Of a DNA stretch of 32,754 bases, positions 1 to 7,345 are shown piece by piece. The translations under genes were made by a program, and so were the position numbers. Source of the DNA: a bacterium (lineage in GTDB: Bacteria > Pseudomonadota > Alphaproteobacteria > Acetobacterales > Acetobacteraceae); the NCBI GenBank assembly GCA_026224825.1, contig JAMFRO010000096.1, positions 1 to 32,754 of the forward strand, written 5' to 3'. Below the pieces are notes generated by a model, which was given only the letters and a program-made list of their open reading frames with translations, was not told where the DNA came from and ran no database searches. The stretch's first letter is position 1, and every line of letters begins with the position of its first letter.

Positions 1-162
1 CACTACTTCGGGTCTTGGAAAGGGATGCCCTGCACGGGCTTTCCACAAGCGTGATCTCGAGGGCATCCCTTTCCAAGACCCGGGTGGGATCCAAGGGCCC
101 TTCGGCCCTTGGCGGGTCCAGGGCAGAGCCCTGGCCTTTTCCGTGGAAACACCCCGCCCCAG
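1..162 (+). repeat. Dispersed structured repeat, copy 1 (left end cut by window edge)
   Basis: Right three-quarters of the same element seen complete at 2054-2285. It holds a perfect 21-bp stem (10-30 with 61-81) around a 30-nt loop, then a hairpin at 86-104 (AAGGGCCCTTCGGCCCTT-type), then a CCAGGG/CCCTGG hairpin (118-123 with 129-134) followed by four T. The right outer arm (CCGTGGAAACACCCCGCCCC, about 141-160) would pair with a left arm that lies outside the window; copy 3 shows what that arm looks like. It ends about 23 bp from the stop codon of the deaminase on the minus strand, so it sits at a gene 3' end like the other two copies. Confidence 0.9.
118..140 (+). terminator. Possible intrinsic terminator at right edge of repeat copy 1
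   Basis: A 6-bp GC stem CCAGGG/CCCTGG with a CAGAG loop is followed by CC and TTTT. It would stop rightward transcripts before they run antisense into the deaminase gene. The short T-run makes it a weak call on its own; the equivalent site in copy 2 has six T. Confidence 0.4.
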
Positions 163-184
163 AACCCAGCTCCCGAAACGGCCT

Positions 185-1192
185 CTAAGCGAAATCGTCG
201 AGCCTGCTCAGGTAGTGCTGTCGCGTGGTGTCGTCGAGGAAGGCGCCTAGGAAGCTGTTGCGGGCGAGTGTGGTTAGTTGGGCGCGGGTTAGGTTGCGGG
301 CTTGGGCTACGGCTTTGAAATTTTCCGCTATGTAGCCGCCGAAATAGGCCGGGTCGTCGGAGTTGATGGTGGCGCGCAGGTTTTGGGCCAGCATTTTGTC
401 GATGGGGTGGGCTTGCAGGTTTGGCACCACGCGGAGGCGGAGGTTGGAAAGCGGGCAGACTGTTAGGGTCATCTGGGTTGCGGCGAGGTGGGCGATGAGG
501 GTTGGGTCGTCAAGCGCGTTATTGCCGTGGTCCAGCCGGTCTATGTGCAATTCGTTCAGGGCTTCCCATACGTTGGCGGCCGGGCCTTCTTCGCCGGCAT
601 GGGCGACGCGTTTGAGCCCGGCGCTGCCGGCGGCGGCGAAGACGCGGGCGAATTTGCTGGGCGGGTGGCCGCGTTCGGAGGAGTCCAGGCCGATTCCGGC
701 GATTTTATCGAACCAGGGTTCGGCCTGGTGGAGGGTTGTGAAGGCGGCGGCTTCGTCGAGATGGCGCAGGAAGCACATGATGAGTTTTGATGTGATGGCG
801 TAGCGCGATTGCGCCGCTGCCATGCCGGATAGGATGCCTTGCACGGCGGTGGCGAAGGGGATGCCGCGGTCGGTATGGGTCTGCGGATCGAAGAAAATTT
901 CCGCGTGCAGCACGCCATCCGCCGCGGCGCGGGTGAAATAGGCGAGCGTGAGGTCGTGGAAATCCTCTTCCGTGCGGAGCACCTGCGCGCCGGCGTAGTA
1001 GATGTCCAGAAAATCCTGGAGGTTTGAAAAATTGTAGGCAGAGCGTAGGTCTTCGACGGATTTATATGGCAATGCCAGCCGGTTGCGGCGGGCGAGAGCG
1101 AACATCAGCTCGGGTTCGAGCGAGCCTTCTATGTGCAGATGCAGTTCGGCCTTGGGCAGGGCCGCGATAAAAGTTTCAAGCGTGTTGGTCAT
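185..1192 (-). CDS. Adenine deaminase (adenosine deaminase superfamily)
   Basis: This 335-residue cytosolic enzyme would hydrolyse adenine (or adenosine) to hypoxanthine (or inosine) plus ammonia in purine salvage. The zinc-site residues of the metal-dependent hydrolase superfamily are visible: HLH at 18-20 in ELHLHIEGS, a later HAGEE motif, LDHGNNA and the NSDDPAYFG segment. The stretch GLDSSERGHPPSKF is the form found in the adenine deaminase branch, whereas true adenosine deaminases usually carry a GFDLAGDE-like segment, so I favour adenine as substrate (knowledge-based inference). The ATG start has AGGAG six bases upstream. It is divergent from an SDR gene, with 95 bp between starts. The last ~100 bp use CTA, CAA and GTA codons that are rarer elsewhere in the window. 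Confidence 0.9.
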   Translation of the reverse strand: MTNTLETFIAALPKAELHLHIEGSLEPELMFALARRNRLALPYKSVEDLRSAYNFSNLQDFLDIYYAGAQVLRTEEDFHDLTLAYFTRAAADGVLHAEIFFDPQTHTDRGIPFATAVQGILSGMAAAQSRYAITSKLIMCFLRHLDEAAAFTTLHQAEPWFDKIAGIGLDSSERGHPPSKFARVFAAAGSAGLKRVAHAGEEGPAANVWEALNELHIDRLDHGNNALDDPTLIAHLAATQMTLTVCPLSNLRLRVVPNLQAHPIDKMLAQNLRATINSDDPAYFGGYIAENFKAVAQARNLTRAQLTTLARNSFLGAFLDDTTRQHYLSRLDDFA

Positions 1193-1287
1193 CGCTTACT
1201 CCTGGCGCGAACATGGCATGACGGGGGCCGGCGTTGCAATGCAAGGCGGCGCGCGGGATGATCGGGCCTGTTAATGAGGAGGCGGAT

Positions 1288-2040
1288 ATGGCGGGCAGGC
1301 TGGCGGGCAAAACGGCGATTATTACCGGTGGAGCCGGGGGCTGCGGGGCGGCGGCGGCGCGGTTGTTCGTGCAGGAAGGGGCGAAACTCGGGATTATCGA
1401 CCGCGACCCGGTGCGCGGCCAGGCTCTGGCCGATGAACTGGGTGCGGGTTTTGCCGCCGCCGATGTGGCGGATGGCGCGCAGGTGAATGCGGCGGTGGCT
1501 AAGCTCAACGCGCTGAACGGCCCGGCCAATGTGCTGTTCAACCATGCAGGTACCATCATCATCAAACCCTTTTTGGAATGTACCGAAGAGGAATGGGACT
1601 GGCTGATGGCGGTGAATGTGAAAAGCATGTTCCTGGTGACCAAAGCCGTGCTGCCGGGGATGATCGCCTCCGGTGGTGGGTCGATTGTCTGCACCGCCTC
1701 GATATCCGCCAGTGCGGCGACACCGCTGGAGGTGATCTATAACACCACCAAGGCGGCGTGCCTGATGTTCGCACGCAGCATCGCCGTGGAATTCCGCGAC
1801 AGAGGGATCCGCTGCAATGCCGTCTCGCCAGGGTTTATCGCCACACCGCATGGGCTGAACGAGGTGAAACAACTCCAGGCCCTGGGCGTAGATGCCTCAG
1901 CCGAAGCCATCGCGCTGCAACAGGGACGCATGTGCGAACCCGAAGAAGTAGCGCAAGCCGCACTCTACCTGGCCAGCCCCGAAAGCTCCTTCGTAAGCGG
2001 CACCGAACTGCGCGTGGACAACTGCTTCACCGCCGTCTGA
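1288..2040 (+). CDS. Short-chain dehydrogenase/reductase (SDR)
   Basis: Classical 250-residue SDR, a cytosolic NAD(P)-dependent alcohol/ketone oxidoreductase of unknown substrate. Visible motifs: cofactor glycine motif TGGAGGCG (13-20), NHAG at 85-88 in place of the usual NNAG, and the catalytic Ser138, Tyr151 and Lys155 (YNTTK). The ATG at 1288 is preferred over an ATG at 1234 because GAGGAG lies just upstream of it and the glycine motif then sits at the normal distance from the N-terminus. It is divergent from the deaminase and convergent with glutaminase, with repeat copy 2 between them. The second half shifts to C-rich, G-poor coding sequence with many GAA, CAA and GTA codons. Neighbours do not reveal the substrate. 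Confidence 0.9.
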   Translation: MAGRLAGKTAIITGGAGGCGAAAARLFVQEGAKLGIIDRDPVRGQALADELGAGFAAADVADGAQVNAAVAKLNALNGPANVLFNHAGTIIIKPFLECTEEEWDWLMAVNVKSMFLVTKAVLPGMIASGGGSIVCTASISASAATPLEVIYNTTKAACLMFARSIAVEFRDRGIRCNAVSPGFIATPHGLNEVKQLQALGVDASAEAIALQQGRMCEPEEVAQAALYLASPESSFVSGTELRVDNCFTAV

Positions 2041-2071
2041 GACGGTGTTCTGAGGGCGGGGTGTTCTACGG

Positions 2072-2093
2072 AAAAAGGCTGGGGCTCCGCCCC
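2072..2093 (-). terminator. Intrinsic terminator on minus strand, left edge of repeat copy 2
   Basis: Read on the minus strand, a GGGGC-GGA-GCCCC hairpin (2081-2093) is followed by AGCC and five T (2072-2076). It would stop glutaminase transcripts before they reach the SDR gene. With the site at the right edge it makes the repeat a two-way terminator. Copy 3 has the same arrangement with seven T. Confidence 0.45.
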
Positions 2094-2241
2094 TGACCCC
2101 GCTGGGGCCGCAGGCCCCAGACCCCATTACTTCGGGTCTTTGAAGAGGATGCCCTGCACGGGCTTTCCACGCGTATGCTGTGGAGGGCATCCTCTTCAAA
2201 GACCCGGATGGGATCCAAGGGCCTTTCGGCCCTTGGCGGGT

Positions 2242-2266
2242 CCAGGGCAGAGTCCTGGCCTTTTTT
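2242..2266 (+). terminator. Intrinsic terminator, right edge of repeat copy 2
   Basis: Stem CCAGG (2242-2246) with CCTGG (2254-2258), then CC and six T (2261-2266). It would end transcripts of the upstream SDR just before they enter the glutaminase gene antisense. Confidence 0.5.
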
Positions 2267-2284
2267 CCGTAGAACACCCCCGCC

Positions 2285-3205
2285 CTAAAACACCGACCAG
2301 CCGGTGAGTGCAGCCAGGCGTTCCAGGGCCATTTGGCCGACGAGGGAGTTGCCGGCGGGGTTCAGGCCTGGGGACCAGACGGCGATGCTGGCGCGGCCGG
2401 GGGCGATGGCGAGGATGCCGCCGCCGACGCCGCTTTTGCCGGGCAGGCCGACGCGGAAGGCGACGTCTCCTGAGGCGTCGTAATGGCCGCAGGTCATCAT
2501 GAGGGCGTTGAGGCGGCGGGCGCGCATGGGGGTGGTTATGTGGGTGTGGTTTAGGGGGTCTATGCCGGCGTTGGCGAGGAACAGGCCGGCGCGGGCGAGC
2601 TGGCGGCAGTTCATGCGCAGGGCGCATTGGTTGAAGTAGACTTGCAGTACATCCGCGACGGGGCTGTGCAGATTGTTATAGGCGCGCAGGAAATTGGCGA
2701 GGCTGGCGTTGCGGAAACCGGTTTCGCCTTCTGATGTGGCAACTTCGGGGTCGACCGATATTGAAGGGTCATCGGCAAGTTGTTGCATGAATGCGGTGAT
2801 ATGGGTGATGAGGTTGGCGGGGGCGCCGCTTTCCAGCAAAGCGTCCGTGACCACCAGCGCGCCGGCGTTGATGAGCGGGTTGCGGGGGATGCCTTGTTCC
2901 TGCTCCAGTTGGACGATGGAGTTGAAGCTGGAGCCCGAGGACTCGTGGCCGACGCGCTTCCATAATTTGCCGCCGTGTTTTTCCAGCGCCAAGGTGAGGG
3001 TGAAGAGTTTCGAGACGCTTTGGATGGAGAAGGGGATGGCGGAATCACCGGCGGCGGCGTGTTGCCCGTGGCAGGTGATGAGGGCGATGCCGAAATGCTT
3101 TGGGTCGACCCGCGCCAGAGCCGGGATGTAGTCGGCGACGCGACCGCGACCTAGATGGGCCTGCATGTCCCTGTGGACTGTGGCCAGTATGTCGGTGAGG
3201 TCCAT
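2285..3205 (-). CDS. glsA: Glutaminase (serine-dependent beta-lactamase fold)
   Basis: Hydrolyses L-glutamine to glutamate and ammonia in the cytosol. The 306-residue length matches the bacterial GlsA family. Recognisable family segments are VADYIPALA near the N-terminus, [12 protein letters not shown] with the catalytic Ser-x-x-Lys (SVSK), [26 protein letters not shown], and near the C-terminus [15 protein letters not shown] followed by AVWSPGLN. I chose the ATG at 3205 because AGGAG lies eight bases upstream and the protein then begins like other family members; a start ten codons earlier (3235) is possible. The gene converges on an SDR, and its TAG stop is at the very edge of the repeat between them. 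In glutaminase-carrying acid-tolerant bacteria the ammonia can help acid resistance; whether that applies here is inference. Confidence 0.95.
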   Translation of the reverse strand: MDLTDILATVHRDMQAHLGRGRVADYIPALARVDPKHFGIALITCHGQHAAAGDSAIPFSIQSVSKLFTLTLALEKHGGKLWKRVGHESSGSSFNSIVQLEQEQGIPRNPLINAGALVVTDALLESGAPANLITHITAFMQQLADDPSISVDPEVATSEGETGFRNASLANFLRAYNNLHSPVADVLQVYFNQCALRMNCRQLARAGLFLANAGIDPLNHTHITTPMRARRLNALMMTCGHYDASGDVAFRVGLPGKSGVGGGILAIAPGRASIAVWSPGLNPAGNSLVGQMALERLAALTGWSVF

Positions 3206-3278
3206 GCGGGTCGCTCCTGGCATTTTTTCCATCACTGGCCCATCTTGCGGGCAAAGTCATCATCAGAGGGGGCGCGTT

Positions 3279-4025
3279 GTGACCTATTGCCTTGGAATTT
3301 TGCTGCCATCCGGCCTGGTGATGGCCTCTGACTCACGCTCCAATGCGGGGGTGGACCAGATTGCACGGGTGCATAAGATGGCGCTGATCGAGCAGCCTGG
3401 CAGTAGGGTGATTGCTATTCTCTCGGCCGGTAATCTGGCCACGACGCAATCGGTGGTGACCAGGCTGAAGGAGGCGACTGGCTCGGGGGATTTGACGCAT
3501 GATCTGTACACCGCGCGCTCGATGTTCGAGGTGGCGGATATGGTGGGGAATAAACTGCGCGAGGTGATCGCGCATGACGGTGGTTTCGTGCAGCCTTATG
3601 GCGATCCGAGTGCGAGTTTTCTGGTGGGCGGGCAGATTTTTGGCGAGGCGCCAAGGCTGTTTGAGATTTATTCGGCGGGGAATTTTGTTGAGGCTTCGGA
3701 GCGGTCTAATTTTTTGCAGATTGGCGAGACGAAGTATGGCAAGCCGATTCTCGACCGGGCTTTGACGGCGCAGACGCCGCTGGATGATGCGGCGAAACTG
3801 GCGCTGCTGTCGTTCGATGCGACGATCCGCAGTAATCTCTCCGTTGGTCTGCCGATTGATATTTTCCGTTATGAGACCAACAGTTTTTCCACGGCGAATT
3901 TTGCGACGCTGGAGGATCATAACGCGTATTGGCGGAATTTGCGGCAGGGTTATAGCGAGGGGCTGTCCGCGCTGGTGGCGCAACTGCCGGCGGCACCGCA
4001 GGTTTGGGAACAGCCGGGTGCGTAA
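3279..4025 (+). CDS. anbu: Anbu-type proteasome-like peptidase
   Basis: A 248-residue protein of the N-terminal nucleophile family, resembling Anbu (ancestral beta subunit), a bacterial relative of HslV and the 20S proteasome beta subunit. After removal of the initiator the chain begins TYCLGI, giving an N-terminal Thr1; Asp17 lies in ASDSRSNAGVD and a Lys sits at mature position 32, close to the catalytic Lys expected near 33. The GTG start at 3279 is chosen because it exposes this threonine and has AGAGGGGG upstream; the longer reading frame from 3165 would bury it. Anbu proteins assemble into open helical or ring-like oligomers; the substrate is unknown. In many proteobacteria anbu is grouped with an ATP-grasp, an alpha-E and a transglutaminase-like gene. 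None of these is here; instead a sugar epimerase follows 43 bp downstream. Confidence 0.88.
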   Translation: MTYCLGILLPSGLVMASDSRSNAGVDQIARVHKMALIEQPGSRVIAILSAGNLATTQSVVTRLKEATGSGDLTHDLYTARSMFEVADMVGNKLREVIAHDGGFVQPYGDPSASFLVGGQIFGEAPRLFEIYSAGNFVEASERSNFLQIGETKYGKPILDRALTAQTPLDDAAKLALLSFDATIRSNLSVGLPIDIFRYETNSFSTANFATLEDHNAYWRNLRQGYSEGLSALVAQLPAAPQVWEQPGA

Positions 4026-4068
4026 TGCTTTTGCGCCTGCTGTGACGGAGGGGCTGCGGGGGAATTCC

Positions 4069-4980
4069 GTGCCCATTATTGTGACCGGGGCGGGCGGCTG
4101 GCTTGGCCAGGCGGCTTTGGAGGCGCTGGATGGGGCGCTGGGCGAGACGATGACTGAGCGGGTGATTGCGTTTGCGAGTACGGGCAAGGAGATTGTTTTG
4201 CGCTCCGGCCGGCGTGTTGCCGTGCAGGCTTACGACACTCTGGGTGCGCTGGTGATGGACCCTGCCCTGATCCTGCATTTTGCCTTCCGTACACGCGGGT
4301 TTGCGCGGGAGCCCGGCTATGTCGAGACCAACCGCCGCATCACCGGCACCATGCAGAAATACATCGCGCGTAACGGCGCGTTTGGTATGTTCGTGCCCTC
4401 ATCCGGTGCGGTGTATGGGCCAGACCGGGTGCCGCACCAGAATTTGGCGGGCGATCCGTATGGGGCGCTGAAATATGAGGACGAGCTGGTGTTTGGCGCA
4501 CTCGCCCGGCAACATGGTTTCCCGGCCGTGATCATCCGGATTTTCAATCTCGCCGGGCCGTGCATGAATAATCTCACCGGCTATGCGCTCGCCTGCATCA
4601 TCACCGATATTCTACGCGGTGGGCCGGTGGAGCTGCGGGCGGCGCATCCGGTGTTGCGCGGCTATGCGCATATTGGCGATGTGCTGGATATTGCGCTCAG
4701 CCTGCTGCTGGGGCGCCACGAGCTGGCGGTGTTCGACAGCGCGGGGGAGCCGGCGTTGGAGATTGGTGAGCTGGCGTTATTGGCCGCGCGGGTGATAGCG
4801 GGCAAGGCGCTGGAGGTGCGCCGGCCGGACTGGCAGGCGGGAGCGGTGGACCGGTATGTTGGGGATATGCAATCCTATGCCGCGGCGGCGCATGTTGCGG
4901 GGGTGAATTTGCGGCCGCTGGAGGTGCAAATAGGTGATACGGCGGCGTATATACGGGGCGCTATTGCGCCGGCTGGGTGA
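4069..4980 (+). CDS. NAD-dependent epimerase/dehydratase (extended SDR)
   Basis: A 303-residue Rossmann-fold enzyme of the kind that modifies nucleotide-linked sugars. The cofactor motif GxxGxxG is TGAGGWLG (6-13); catalytic Ser111/Ser112 lie in VPSSGAVYG and Tyr131/Lys135 in DPYGALKYEDE. A typical RIFNLAGP segment in the second half fits the nucleotide-sugar epimerase group. The start is uncertain: GTG at 4069 (GCGGGGG six bases upstream) puts the glycine motif at the N-terminus as usual, while an in-frame GTG at 4042 would add nine residues. It opens a tightly spaced run of plus-strand genes and is the only extended SDR among them. Exact epimerase or dehydratase chemistry cannot be told from sequence alone. 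Confidence 0.85.
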   Translation: MPIIVTGAGGWLGQAALEALDGALGETMTERVIAFASTGKEIVLRSGRRVAVQAYDTLGALVMDPALILHFAFRTRGFAREPGYVETNRRITGTMQKYIARNGAFGMFVPSSGAVYGPDRVPHQNLAGDPYGALKYEDELVFGALARQHGFPAVIIRIFNLAGPCMNNLTGYALACIITDILRGGPVELRAAHPVLRGYAHIGDVLDIALSLLLGRHELAVFDSAGEPALEIGELALLAARVIAGKALEVRRPDWQAGAVDRYVGDMQSYAAAAHVAGVNLRPLEVQIGDTAAYIRGAIAPAG

Positions 4981-5017
4981 CTATTTTAACTTGCTGCACA
5001 ACTGAAGGCGAGGTTCT

Positions 5018-5746
5018 TTGTTTTCCCTGACAGGTAAAATCGCCATTGTTACCGGCGCGTCGCGCGGGATCGGGTTTGCCCTGGCCGATGGCTTGGCGGC
5101 GGCCGGTGCCCATGTGGTTGCCATTGCGCGCTCCGCCCAGCCGCGTGTGCCGTTCAGCCATCCGGTGCAGTATATCAGCGCGGATGTGAGCGGGGCCATC
5201 GGTGAGGTGTTTGCCGGCGTGGCGCAGGCGCATGGGCGTATCGATATTCTGGTCAATGCCGCCGGCATCACTCTGCCGGGCGCGCAGGACGAGGCGGCGC
5301 TGGCGAATTTCGAGCGGAGTTTGCAGGTTAATCTTACCGCGCCTTTTGCCTGCTGCCTGGCGGCACGGCCGCATATGCCGCCTGGCTCGTCCATCATCAA
5401 TGTCACCAGCATCGGCAGCATTGTCGGGCTACCGGATAACCCTGGCTACGCCGCTGCCAAGGGTGGGTTGCGTATGCTCACGAAGGGGCTGGCCGTGGAT
5501 TACGGTAGCTCGGGTATTCGTGTGAATGCGCTGGCACCTGGCTATATCCATACGGATATGACGGCGAAAAGTTTTTCTGACCCCGTTTTACATGAGCAGC
5601 GCCGCGCACATACGTGCCTCGGGCGCTGGGGCACAGTTGATGATTTGCTCGGCGCCGCGATATTTCTGGCGTCTAACGCATCGTCCTATATCACCGGGCA
5701 CGATCTGCTCGTGGATGGCGGCTGGACCGCCAAGGGGCTGGTGTGA
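5018..5746 (+). CDS. SDR family oxidoreductase, glycan cluster
   Basis: Classical SDR of 242 residues, cytosolic. It shows TGASRGIG (12-19), NAAG (80-83), and the triad Ser131, Tyr144, Lys148 (GYAAAK), ending with the usual LLVDGGW. It begins with TTG, with GAAGGCGAGG just upstream. Its last codons overlap the GTG start of the next gene by four bases (GTGTGA), so the two are probably translationally coupled. Placement with a TIM-barrel sugar isomerase, two further SDRs and a ThDP enzyme suggests oxidation or reduction of a sugar intermediate. That role is inferred from context only. Confidence 0.88.
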   Translation: MFSLTGKIAIVTGASRGIGFALADGLAAAGAHVVAIARSAQPRVPFSHPVQYISADVSGAIGEVFAGVAQAHGRIDILVNAAGITLPGAQDEAALANFERSLQVNLTAPFACCLAARPHMPPGSSIINVTSIGSIVGLPDNPGYAAAKGGLRMLTKGLAVDYGSSGIRVNALAPGYIHTDMTAKSFSDPVLHEQRRAHTCLGRWGTVDDLLGAAIFLASNASSYITGHDLLVDGGWTAKGLV

Positions 5747-6585
5747 CCGGCAATATTGGCTTCATGCAGGGACGGCTTTCGCCACTCATAGATGGAAAGA
5801 TCCAGGCATTTCCATGGGATTTTTGGGAAGCGGAATTTGCGCTTGCTGCCGGTATCGGCGTGGATTGTATGGAATGGACGCTGGACCATGATCGGATTTT
5901 TGAAAATCCACTGATGACCGTAACTGGCCGCGCGCAGATCGCCGCGCTTTCCGAGGAGCACGGCGTTGGGATTCCGTCGCTGACCGGGGATTTTTGCATG
6001 CAGGCACCGTTCTGGAAGGCTAACGGACGGGAACAGCAGGAGCTTGTTGGCATATTCGAGAAAGTTCTGCTCGGTTGCGCCGCGGCGGGAATTGGGCTGC
6101 TTGTGGTGCCGCTGGTGGATCATGGGGCATTGGACAGTGCTGCCGCACGGGAGGTGCTGGAGCAGCGGCTTTTCGCATTCCAGCCTTTGCTGCGCCAGTA
6201 TGGACTGAGGATTGCTTTTGAGTCTGATCTGCCGCCCGTGGAATTGGCGGCATTCATCGATGGATTTCCGGCTGAGCTGTTCGGGATTAATTATGATATC
6301 GGCAATAGCGCCAGCCTGGGCTGGGACCCGGTGGAGGAGATTGCGCGCCTTAGCCCCCGCATTATCAATGTTCATGTCAAGGATCGTGTGCTGGGTGGCA
6401 CTACGGTGCCTTTGGGCACGGGTGCCGCGGATTTTCAAAAAGTGTTCGGCCTGCTGTGTTCCGCGCGATATGGCGGCAATTTTATCCTGCAAACGGCACG
6501 GGCGGCCGATGGCGCGCATGTGGAAACCATAGATAGATACCGGCAATTCGTGGCCGGGCAGATTGGCGGCACGCATGGAGCTTGA
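5743..6585 (+). CDS. Sugar phosphate isomerase/epimerase-like TIM barrel
   Basis: A 280-residue protein of the xylose isomerase-like TIM-barrel superfamily. It starts NIGFMQGRLSP, a beginning common to versions of this family in polysaccharide gene clusters. The expected metal-binding positions can be read as Glu160 (AFESD), Asp185 (NYDIGN) and His211 (INVHVKD). The fourth, usually Glu in family enzymes, is Gln250 here (FILQTAR). The GTG start overlaps the preceding SDR stop by four bases, and the 3' end overlaps the next SDR by 11 bases, so this is an operon gene. It probably isomerises or epimerises a free or phosphorylated sugar precursor; the substrate is unknown. An IolE/inosose-dehydratase role seems less likely given the glycan neighbours. 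Confidence 0.82.
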   Translation: MTGNIGFMQGRLSPLIDGKIQAFPWDFWEAEFALAAGIGVDCMEWTLDHDRIFENPLMTVTGRAQIAALSEEHGVGIPSLTGDFCMQAPFWKANGREQQELVGIFEKVLLGCAAAGIGLLVVPLVDHGALDSAAAREVLEQRLFAFQPLLRQYGLRIAFESDLPPVELAAFIDGFPAELFGINYDIGNSASLGWDPVEEIARLSPRIINVHVKDRVLGGTTVPLGTGAADFQKVFGLLCSARYGGNFILQTARAADGAHVETIDRYRQFVAGQIGGTHGA

Positions 6586-7336
6586 GCTTGCCGGCAAAAT
6601 TGTGCTGGTGTCCGGCGGTAGCCGGGGTATTGGGCTTGCCATCGCCAGGCAGTTTGCGGTGGAGGGTTGTTCCGTTATCATTACGGCACGCCACCTCCCG
6701 GACCTGGAGGCGGCGCGAGGCGTTATTGGTGAGGCTTGCGCCATTTATGAGGCTGATGCGACGGATACCTCGGCTTGTGCCGCACTTATTGCCTATGTTG
6801 AGAAGCGCATGGGGCGACTTGATGTGCTCGTGACATGTGCTGGCTCCGGCGCCTCCGTGACGCCTGGTGCGGAGACGGCGCAGGAGTGGCAGCGCGTGAT
6901 TTCCGGCAATCTGTTTGCCGCGACCAATTTGGTCAGCGCCGCCACACTGCTTCTTGAAAGATCAGCACCAGCCAATATCGTTTGTATTTCATCCATTTGC
7001 GGTCGCGAGGTTCTCGGTGCGCCTGTTACCTATTCCGCGGCCAAATCGGCGCTTGATGCAACCGTTAAAGGCCTCTCCCGGCCGCTGGCGAAACGGGGCA
7101 TCCGTATAAATGCCGTCTCGCCCGGTAATGTTTTTACACCTGGTGGCACATGGGACCGCAAATTACGGGAGGACCACCAGGCCATGGCGGAGATACTGCG
7201 GCGTGACGTGCCGTTGCAGCGCTTAGGAAAACCGGAAGAGATTGCCGATGCCGTGTGTTTTCTGGCATCCGCCAGGGCGCAATTCATTACTGGTGCAAAT
7301 CTTGTTGTCGATGGCGGGCAGACGCGTGGCATTTAG
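6575..7336 (+). CDS. SDR family oxidoreductase, glycan cluster
   Basis: A 253-residue classical SDR with SGGSRGIG (13-20), Ser140, Tyr153 and Lys157 (YSAAK), and the C-terminal GANLVVDGGQ. The third glycine-rich site is TCAG (87-90) instead of NNAG. The ATG at 6575 is preferred to a TTG at 6563 by codon choice and motif distance; either way the start overlaps the end of the isomerase gene. It is followed after nine bases by another SDR. Three consecutive-function SDRs around one isomerase suggest stepwise oxidation and reduction of one sugar, but this is inference. Confidence 0.88.
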   Translation: MELELAGKIVLVSGGSRGIGLAIARQFAVEGCSVIITARHLPDLEAARGVIGEACAIYEADATDTSACAALIAYVEKRMGRLDVLVTCAGSGASVTPGAETAQEWQRVISGNLFAATNLVSAATLLLERSAPANIVCISSICGREVLGAPVTYSAAKSALDATVKGLSRPLAKRGIRINAVSPGNVFTPGGTWDRKLREDHQAMAEILRRDVPLQRLGKPEEIADAVCFLASARAQFITGANLVVDGGQTRGI

Positions 7337-7345
7337 GAACAGAAC

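Larger units (their letters stand above)
2054..2285 (+). repeat. Dispersed structured repeat, copy 2 (complete)
   Basis: About 230 bp filling the gap between two convergent genes. Outer inverted arms: GGGCGGGGTGTTCTACGG from 2054 pairs with CCGTAGAACACCCCCGCCC ending at 2285, which touches the glutaminase stop codon. Inside lie, in order: GGGGC/GCCCC hairpin (2081-2093), GGGGCC/GGCCCC hairpin (about 2104-2119), a perfect 21-bp stem (2134-2154 with 2185-2205) around a 30-nt loop, an AAGGGCC..GGCCCTT hairpin (about 2218-2234) and CCAGG/CCTGG (2242-2258). Relative to copies 1 and 3, three base pairs of the long stem and the middle of the outer stem have changed on both strands together. I see no open reading frame that belongs to it. 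It resembles a REP/BIME- or MITE-like element, but I cannot assign a named family. Confidence 0.92.

Noticed and set aside
5686..6744. 352-codon minus-strand frame over the isomerase gene
   Set aside because: Shadow of the isomerase and flanking SDRs, which carry motifs and operon-style overlaps.
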